DNA from: Brevipalpus yothersi
Taxonomy: Eukaryota > Arthropoda > Arachnida > Trombidiformes > Tenuipalpidae
Length of the DNA stretch: 64,000 bases
NCBI GenBank assembly: GCA_003956705.1
Contig: QZCP01000423.1
Coordinates: 62,001 to 126,000, forward strand
Direction: 5' to 3'
Shown: piece after piece, positions 56,408 to 64,000 of the stretch
Layout of the letters: each line of letters begins with the position of its first letter
How positions within the stretch are numbered: position 1 is the stretch's first letter
Made by a program: the position numbers and the translations under genes
Notes under the pieces: model-generated
What the model was told of the DNA's origin: nothing
What the model saw: only the letters and a program-made list of their open reading frames with translations
Database searches by the model: none

Positions 56408-56485
<78 letters not shown>

Positions 56486-57386
56486 TAAAAAATTATTTGA
56501 CAAGTGAAAGATAGACTGGTGGTGGGTGGAATATTGGAATATCTGAATATACACAGTGAATAGAATGGAATAGATGGGAGAATGTTAAGATTGGTTCGTG
56601 GTCAGTTCGTGTTTCAAATGATTACGAAATGAGTGTAATCCAATTAGCGTATAAAATGGGAAAGAGAGAGAGAGAATGTAAAGAGAGAAAGCAAATTCGG
56701 CACTGAATTCGTGCTCTTCTCATGATAATGGGTTACAAATGAGCGAAAGATATTCAGTCATCTATTACCTTGGGTGAACTATCTGAGTGTACATGAGTGT
56801 GTGATTCATTGCGGTGGAAAAATAAATTCAACAGTAAGTTGTGAATGAAAATTTTCGGCTCTCTCTATCCACTTGATCAAAGTCAACATTTGATCGTGGT
56901 TTGGTTCGATCGTTTCATTTGTTCAGGAAAAGTTCATTCAAGAGATAGAGATAGATAGTGATAGAGAGAGAGAAGGTGTATGAAAGGATGGACATCGAAA
57001 ATTTTTCCATGAGAAAGTTTGTGTTCAATCAGAATAGAATGGATAAAATACTTTGGAGTGGCTGGAAAGAGAGAGAGAGCATGTTGTTGTTGTTATATAT
57101 TCATTCATCAATTTCCTGAATAAGGTTTGGCGGACGTTTTGGTGAACTCCACAGCTACACCTTCCATCATGTTGAGCGAATGAATTTATAATTCATCAAG
57201 AGCGAGTAACAATGAATCAAGAAAGTTTCACTCACTCAAATACTTTCACACATTTCATACATTCACTCATTCACTCTCTTTTTCACCCAATTAACATCCG
57301 ATAAATTCCACCTTCGATTTAGTAGTAGTACATTGACATGATTATCTGATGGACTGGAATTTTCTAGCGAATTTTGGTGGAGAGGA

Positions 57387-57435
<49 letters not shown>

Positions 57436-58602
57436 CAATGATTAAGAAGAGAATATGACAGGAAAAGGGCGGCAAACAGCAATCGAGTCAACAACAATTG
57501 TTCAGCTAGTAAATGTCTCTCATCCCAAGAAATAAGATCTGTATTTACCGATCATAAGAAAACTTATCATTCTCTAGGTCACTTTGCTTGTTGTTATCCA
57601 AATTCCTTTTCACTTAATCATTCACTCATTAGCTTGAAGGTGAATAAAAAGGAAAGCAATGAATTTCGTTCTGTCTCTCTCTCATTTTGAGAAGCTGCTC
57701 TTGATACAGAATCATGTGGACATAAGAAAGTGATAAATTTAAATCCTGGAGCAATATGTAAGAGAGAAAGAAAATTGGTAGCAATTACGATATGACCACA
57801 CACTGGTGTATGCTGAATGTTCGATACAAACTTTTTTCTACCCTCAAAAGCTGCTTATTTTATCCCAATTTACTTCATCATGAATGCGTACATTTCGAAT
57901 AAACAAACAGGGCAAACTATTTAGCGAATCACTATCACTACCACACTGTATTACCAGTAGTGATAGGTGTATGTATGTGTGTGTGTGTAATCCTCGCCGA
58001 CGCAACAACCTGTGGTCATGTTAAATGGTCAAGCAACAAGTGAAACATGGACAGGGGTGAAAGTGATGCCGTAAGAAGGGATCAAGTGGATGATTAACTA
58101 TTCATCACAAAAGTGAGCTAGAGAAAGAGAAAGAAAGAGACATTTGGTATGCCCTGATGAAAATGAATGACATCTCCTCACGATAAGCGTTACTTACGCC
58201 ACTTCCACCTCCTCATCCTCATCCTCCTCATCCTCCTCCACCTTTGCATCGCTCTCTCTCTCTCTCTCTCTTTTGCTTTTTTCTCTGGATCATGTTCATT
58301 AGTTTCATCGAATGTTTGTTTTCATGCTGCTTCTAGTGGCTGCTGGCTTAACGGTTGTTTTGAGCAACAGTAAATCCTGACCAGCTATTCAGGGGAATCG
58401 GAAATGGGAAAAAAATTCTACACATTCATCCACAAAATGAGGTTAAACAGAGAAAGAGAGAGAAAATCGGTACTTGGAAAATGTTATAATGCTAATACAC
58501 CACAAATTGGACATTCTGTTAGACAACTCTTCGTCCGTGATTAATTGATTCGATTGGCAGATTGTGATCCTGATCTCCATTTCCATGGCAGTACACATAC
58601 AT

Positions 58603-58692
<90 letters not shown>

Positions 58693-59365
58693 CGAGAAAA
58701 GTTCATGGAATACATGTTGTTATTGTTTTTGTTGTTGCTTCTATTATTGTCCAGAACTTTTCTCTTCCGTTGGTTCATTAAATGGCATGAGGTTACTTTG
58801 TTCATCATGAATTACCTATGAGATGGTCGTTGGAATTTTTCTGGTTCTAGCTGTTCTGGCCATTTATCCAGTGATGTATATGAGGAAAAAAATTTTTTCC
58901 ATCTCATCTATCTGTTCATCAAATGATGGATGCCCAGAAATAGAGTTTTGCATCAATAATGGGATTCGAACGGAGGCTAATTTTTCCAGCCCTATTCGAA
59001 GACCTTCCCGATCGAAATCTATGGGAATGAATACTTTCACGATAGTCACTCAGCTATGTCTCTCCTTCTTCTTCTTCTTCTTCTTCTTCTTCTTCTTCTT
59101 CTTCTTCTTCTTCTTCTTCTTCTTTCTCTCTCATTTGATCTGGTATTTCTTTTTGTTTCCTTATTCTCAGATCCAATTAAGAGAGTCTCGAATATGATTA
59201 TGCCGATGCTTAAACATCAATCAGGAAACTATGTTGCTAGGGTAACTTTCCACCATCTATCTAACTATCTATGAATGAATGGATGTAGAAAAATCGTTGG
59301 ACAAGTCGAGCGAGACTGACGAACTTCCTATTCATGATGGACGATAATCATGCGAACTAATGAGA

Positions 59366-59433
<68 letters not shown>

Positions 59434-60773
59434 TACTAGACACAAGGTAAGCTATCAGAAGGTTTCATGAATGAATAGTAAGCAGACAACAAGACGCATA
59501 TACGTAAGTATAATTTCCAGTGAGCATAACTAAATTTGCATGAGTAATCGGATTGTTTGCAATAATTTGGCCCACTATAGAGGATTGAGGTTCAATTGGT
59601 TGGAAAGAGACTGGCCAGAGTGTAAATGTAGCAGAAAAAAGAAGAAGCATCAGGAGGTCAGAATTGAAACTTTTTTTCCACTCTCTCACAGGTAAGAAAG
59701 TGAACACAAGGTAAGAAAGTGAACACAAGGTAAGAGTTGGAAAAAGACCTGTACAACAACAACAGTAAGGCCGGCCTATCATGCAAATGAACTTTTTTTA
59801 TGAACAAATGAATGGTACCTCAAGTGAATAAGTAGAAAATGAGCATCTAATCTTGCAATGAATAGGATTGACTGTGCGTATGTGCGAATGGGTATGTATG
59901 TGTGGAAGAGATCGGTAATCTAATGAGATAATATGGAAAAGTGATCCAAATTATTTGGCTTCACACACACACATACACACATGCATTGGGGCCAGCATAT
60001 ATCTAAATCAAAAACGATCCATTTCAATGTGATCATCCGGGCTAATGTTAATACCATCTAAGTGCGGGCAATGAATCACTCATCGAGTAGGCCGATCGGT
60101 GGAGTGAAAACGGGCTTGCAAAAATGGTATAAAAAAGGAGAGAAGATTTGCCATCGGAAATCGATCAATTTAAAAGGACAAGCTAAAAATGTTGCGAAAA
60201 TATCTATCTTCCTCTCTTTTCCTCTCTCTCTCTCTCTCTCTCTTTCTCTCTACTGTATCGTAGCATTTCGGGGAAAATTTTCTCAGAGCATGTTTTTTTT
60301 CGTTGGACATTTTTTTCATGACTCCAAAGGAAGGAGCAAAAATTTTAAAAGATGGAAAACAAGATGGGGATGAAAGGGCCCGAAGATGCTTAGCCTTTTT
60401 TCATCATCTTCTCCTTCTTCTCATCTTCTTCTCAGGCCCGAACAAGAACATTTTCTCTCTTTCTCTCTCTCTCTCTCCCTCGAGTGACCTGAGAAATCTT
60501 CTTATCTTACGTTCTGTGTTGCTCTTTTTGCTTGGCCCTGCGAGCTGAAGCAACAAGTGGTTCGCCGTAGGGTGAAGCGGGCTAGAGGCCGTTTTTGGGG
60601 CCAATTCAGCGAAGAGGAGCCAGCTCAGGTGGGCAAGAGGGGAAGAGGGGGAGGGGGGCATGGAATAGGGAATAGAGCGAGATACCTGAAATAGCTGGCA
60701 AAATCCTTTGCCTGCAAGTGATCGAGAGAATGTAGCAAGTTTCATGAGAGAAGATAGACGACAATCGACAGAG

Positions 60774-60823
<50 letters not shown>

Positions 60824-61292
60824 ATTGAGAGGCATGGTAGAGAGGTTTCCAGAGCGAAAAGCATGATGTAAATCGGAGAGAGAGAGAGAGCAATCCTATG
60901 ATTTGTGCAGTTCCGAATGCTTGAGAGAGAGAAGAAGTGAGTGAATTCATTAGCTGAGAGAAGCTGAGAGAAGCTTTTCAACTTGTTCCATCTCTCTTGC
61001 TTGCTTCCTCGCTCGCTTGCTTGTCGGCGAGCTGCTATACTACACATACACACACTACACACACTACATTGATAGTGGATGGCTGCAGGTATCTGCGCCG
61101 GGTTGCTGACCTCCGTCAGCCTTGCATGCTCGGTTGTTGACTTGTATACAGGAATGTGGTCCTCAAAACAGCTTCACAAGAATCATATAATCATTTCTCT
61201 TTGCTTTTTCTCTACACCAACTTGTGGTTCGCAAACATCGAATAAGAGAGAGAGAGAGAAACAAGTCACCGGAATAGCCTGACCGTCCACAG

Positions 61293-61326
<34 letters not shown>

Positions 61327-61982
61327 GCTTAGCATTTAAAAGTAATAATAACAACAACAACATCAATAACAACATTACTCGACTGCTGAGCTTACGACGA
61401 GATGCTGGTCAGCAAATGAGGATCGGTCATCATGCCCTTGGACTATCATCATCGCATCTCTCGATGATGAGATCATGAGAAATAGAGGAAAAAAGGTTAC
61501 TACTGCAATAGATTGCACACAGAGTTAAGACAAGTTTCGAGATGCAATGATGCTGATAGAGAGTGCATCGAATCTAGATCTCGCCAGAGTATCGATGCAA
61601 TGATAATGATAATGGATGATAGAGAAGAGAGGGAGAGAGAGATGATCCATAGAAAGAGAGAGAGAGTCGTAATGTAGGTAAATGGCTCTGGTCGTTGACA
61701 CGAGGTGGGCCAAGTAAGGGGAGAGAGAGAGAAAGAGAGAAAGAGAGGGAGGTGGGAGGAGGTAGTGTGGGTGGGAAGAAGAAGAAAGGAAGAAGATCCA
61801 GTTGACTTGTTGCTTCTGCCTTTTATCCATGAGAGATGAAAGTGAAGCAACAGGCGACAGTAGTAATAGTTGTTATAGTAGACGACAAGTGCAACAGCTT
61901 GACAAGAAAAAAAGATGAAACAGCTTCTGATTGTTTGATTAGTTAATCGTGATTCATCAGAATCGGTAGGATGAATATTCGG

Positions 61983-62049
<67 letters not shown>

Positions 62050-62608
62050 AACTCGACGATAAACGAAAGATACAGACAGACTGACTGACTGAGGGGGTGG
62101 AAAGAAGGAGAAGAAGACTACCAAGACGATGATGGAAGAGAAGAGAGGAGGAGGGGGAGGGGGTGGATGACATGTTTGGATTGTTATTATTATTATTGTC
62201 AAAAATTACCTTTGAAAGATGACCCATGGTTTCCCACAAGATCGACATCGTTAGAAATATCGTCATCGTCCAGATTAGGCATTATTGATGCGCTACTGAA
62301 GTATGAGTGTTCTGATTGAACGGTTTCACTCATCAGTCGATCGTTGAGAATGATCACTTTGTATCCTCTGTTATCCGTTTCATTCCAGTCCTGAGAGATA
62401 AATGGAAATATAGATAGATGAATAAATAAATAGATGGATACATGAGGGAAGTGAGAAAGAGAGAGGTGTATGGAAAAAGAGGGCGAAAAAAAGAAGTTGT
62501 GTAAGAAGCAGATCAAAAGTTGAAATAAATAAAAAAAAGTGAAAATGAAAAAAAAGAGAAGAGAGAGAGAGAGAGATGATTCAAACAGAAGTTAAGACTT
62601 ACGATCAT
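48028..62608 (-). CDS. CrebA: CrebA-type CREB3-family bZIP transcription factor
   Basis: Exons: 62608-62603 (proposed ATG ATC, donor GTAAGT), 62390-62210, 56302-55298, 48707-48028. Phases agree and give about 623 residues. The N-terminal exon has VIILNDRLMS followed by SEHSY, matching fly CrebA (ILNDKLIS, TEHSYS). The large exon begins DMEIDSDCFPCI (fly DMDDECFPAI), holds LISPGLPPTPPGSNSGSD and long Ser, Gln and His runs, and ends VVLTEEEKRTLIAEG. The last exon completes GYPIPTRFPLTKAEERSLKK, then the basic region KIKNKISAQESRRKKKEYME and a leucine-zipper region with charged heptads (LERRVQQLDQ), then a Ser/Gly-rich tail with IKTEPHDPP. No membrane helix follows the bZIP, unlike vertebrate CREB3 proteins, as in fly CrebA. 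In flies CrebA raises expression of secretory-pathway genes. The first two-codon exon is the least certain part. Confidence 0.93.
51740..51810 (-). repeat. (GA)n tract, ~70 nt (CT on CrebA sense strand)
   Basis: Perfect GA run in the CrebA intron. A second one of about 42 nt is at 52089-52131. Confidence 0.95.
55128..55195 (-). repeat. (GA)n tract just downstream of the large CrebA exon
   Basis: About 67 nt of GA (CU in the transcript), starting roughly 102 nt into the intron after the exon's 5' splice site at 55298. Confidence 0.95.
56412..56482 (-). repeat. (GA)n tract just upstream of the large CrebA exon
   Basis: About 70 nt of GA (CU in the transcript), ending roughly 109 nt before the exon's 3' splice site at 56303. 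Confidence 0.95.
57392..57434 (-). repeat. (GA)n tract, ~42 nt
   Basis: GA run in the CrebA intron. Confidence 0.93.
58608..58687 (-). repeat. (GA)n tract, ~79 nt
   Basis: Longest uninterrupted dinucleotide run in the CrebA introns. The sense strand is CT. Confidence 0.95.
58823..59240 (+). other. Weak candidate nested coding segment with hydrophobic start
   Basis: From an ATG at 58823 the frame encodes MVVGIFLVLAVLAIYPVMYM, then a Cys-containing polar stretch and RRPSRSKSMGMN, before running into a TTC repeat at 59065. After the repeat, a good acceptor (TTATTCTCAG at 59170) precedes an open stretch (SNMIMPMLKHQSGNYVAR) ending at GGTAAC. No good donor joins the two parts and I do not recognise the product. 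It may be only intronic DNA of CrebA. Confidence 0.2.
59065..59124 (+). repeat. (TTC)n trinucleotide repeat, ~60 nt
   Basis: Perfect TTC/CTT run in the CrebA intron, followed by more pyrimidine sequence. Open frames across it read poly-Phe or poly-Leu and are artefacts. Confidence 0.95.
59371..59431 (-). repeat. (GA)n tract, ~60 nt
   Basis: GA run in the CrebA intron. Confidence 0.95.
59691..59734 (+). repeat. 19-bp tandem repeat, about 2.3 copies
   Basis: Unit GGTAAGAAAGTGAACACAA starting at 59691, 59710 and (partial) 59729. Each copy begins with a splice-donor-like GGTAAG. It follows directly after a pyrimidine tract ending CTCTCACAG. Confidence 0.9.
60779..60823 (-). repeat. (GA)n tract, ~45 nt
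   Basis: GA run in the CrebA intron. Confidence 0.93.
61986..62043 (-). repeat. (GA)n tract, ~56 nt
   Basis: GA run about 170 nt downstream (transcript sense) of the CrebA N-terminal exon donor at 62210. Confidence 0.95.
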
Positions 62609-63275
62609 TGAGAAAGAGAATAAGAGTACGAAAGCAATCCGAAAAAGTAGAATGAAGAAGAAGAAGAAGGAAAAGTTTTTCTCAATGACTGTAAAAATTT
62701 GATAGTGTAAAAGAAAAGAGAGATACATAAAAGAAGAGGAAGCAAGAGAGAGTATTTAAATAATAATCAGCATCATGAGCTGAGTATGTGTGTGTGTCAT
62801 TAAAGCCTTTAAGCTTGATCAATTTATCCATATATTTAATGTGTAGCTATATTGCGCTTCACCTTTTTTTTCATGCTAGTAGTGTGTTATGCTTCTAGTG
62901 TTTAAGTTTGGTCTTCAAGTGTCGCTATCATCTTAAAACATGTGTATTAAACTCAGTGTTTAAAACTGGCAAATATGTTTTCACTTGACATTAAAATGGA
63001 AAAAGAAAGAGAAAGAGGTACCGGAAAACGGATACATAACCAGAGAGAAGCTGAAAGATTGAAAAATGAGATCTATGAAAGAGAAAGAGAGGGAGAAAGA
63101 AAACAAGAACAAATAATATCATCGAAAAAAGGCGAATATTGGCAACAGAAGAAGCAAGGAATACAAGAACACCAGAAAGCGATAAATGATTTGGCCTCAA
63201 CGCTTGCAACCAGTGGCCTGAGAAGAAGAAGAGTTCATTCATGGAACATGAAGATCGATTCACTTGGTTGAGGAA

Positions 63276-63310
<35 letters not shown>

Positions 63311-64000
63311 TAGGTGGAAAAAATTTTCTCTCTCTCTCTCTCTTTTGAAGACCTTGGGAAAAGCCGGTTCAAAGGTCTAGCCCGGCCATGAGAAGGCCAC
63401 TTTTAGCCGAAACTATCCACTTTTCCTCAGAAGCTTCTCTCTCTCCATAGACAAGTCTCGGCTGATGAATAGATACCTGTTTTAATTAGATACATTTCGG
63501 CTGATCAAGCGTACCGTATATATATATATATATGATGGACATTGTATCACAGTGGCCTTGATTAAACAATAATAATCTAGCCTCAAAATTTTTTTCTTCC
63601 CTTTTTCCCTTTCTCTCTTTCGCTTGTCATTGCTGGTGCATGTTTGTCTACGATAATCTCTTGGCCATCTCTATCATAATACTCATATTCTGCAATCTCC
63701 ATCTATTTCTCGTGCACTTTTCTCTCTTTATTTCTCTCTATTTCTCTCTTTCTCCCTTTCTTTCTTTCTCTCTCGGTTATTATGTTACTTATCAGTTATA
63801 AATGGAGCATCTCTCTTCTCATCGAGAATGATCACCTGAATGTGGTGCCAATCAAATCAAAGGCCATCCTTGAGCACGCGACAACATCTATGCGAGCTAA
63901 CCAATCAAGTGGGTAAGCTTATCCAAGCTGAGCAACTGGATCAACAACTCGATAGCAATGGAAAAAGGCGCAGAAGGAAGAGAAGAAGAAGAAGATGATG
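62609..64000. other. 5' flank of CrebA and window end
   Basis: About 1.4 kb upstream of the proposed CrebA start. It contains short GA and CT runs, including 63280-63306, and a TA run at 63516-63532. An open frame at 62975-63271 is purine-repeat translation. Further 5' exons of CrebA could lie here or beyond the window. Confidence 0.5.

Larger units (their letters stand above)
56303..62209 (-). other. CrebA intron between N-terminal and large exons (5.9 kb)
   Basis: Richest microsatellite region of the window: GA tracts at 56412-56482, 57392-57434, 58608-58687, 59371-59431, 60779-60823 and 61986-62043, a TTC run at 59065-59124 and a CT tract at 61296-61323. An open frame with a membrane-like segment on the plus strand (58823 onward) is a weak candidate for a nested gene. 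Confidence 0.65.

Noticed and set aside
58945..59025. Minus-strand GTTCGAATCC resembling a tRNA T-loop
   Set aside because: The flanking bases cannot form the T-stem, and no D-arm, anticodon arm or acceptor stem is seen.
62975..63271. 98-codon Glu/Arg/Lys-rich frame
   Set aside because: Composition comes from purine-rich repeats; similar frames arise at every GA run in this window.

Overview
This is a eukaryotic nuclear window, almost certainly from an arthropod. Coding regions are split by GT-AG introns, most of them short (several are 57-80 bp). The DNA is AT-rich and full of long CT/GA microsatellites. The gene set includes a CBM14 chitin-binding cuticle-type protein, a CrebA-type CREB3 transcription factor and a Cad96Ca-like receptor tyrosine kinase. 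Gene density (about ten genes in 64 kb) and intron sizes fit a compact arachnid genome, and a mite is my best guess. That placement is inference; no marker here fixes the species.

Layout. 1-700 (-): 5' end of mitochondrial aconitase, cut by the window edge. 6103-19205 (+): seven-exon receptor tyrosine kinase, followed by a 390-base assembly gap inside a CT repeat. 20174-20978 (+): a consistent four-exon model for a small protein I do not recognise. 24996-26877 (+): secreted single-CBM14 protein with a proline-rich tail. 30172-34294 (-): two phase-compatible exons of a probable single-pass membrane protein, whose intron holds a complete DD37D (maT-type) mariner element at 32347-33618. 35744-38440 (-): phosphorylase kinase gamma, ten exons. 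40523-41977 (-): RMND5, a CTLH/GID ubiquitin ligase subunit. 43068-44024 (+): ribosomal protein SA (uS2). 44618-45139 (+): FLASH-like coiled-coil protein. 45613-47142 (+): eIF3m. 48028-62608 (-): CrebA, with three large coding exons, a proposed two-codon first exon and two introns of about 6 kb.

The centre (35.7-47.2 kb) is a housekeeping cluster: translation (uS2, eIF3m), glycogen metabolism (PhK gamma), protein turnover (RMND5) and possibly histone mRNA processing (FLASH-like). The flanks carry developmental, secretory and cuticle genes with long repeat-rich introns. CrebA in flies drives secretory-pathway genes, the Cad96Ca family acts in epidermal wound responses, and CBM14 proteins build cuticle, so the flanks have an epidermal or secretory flavour, though nothing shows the genes are co-regulated.

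The most interesting structural signals are these: long CT tracts are mostly oriented with the pyrimidine strand as the sense strand of the host gene; the large CrebA exon is flanked on both sides by ~70-nt CU tracts at ~105 nt and is frame-neutral if skipped; the maT element looks intact; and the unrecognised gene at 20.2-21.0 kb needs either a 45-nt intron or readthrough of an in-frame TGA.
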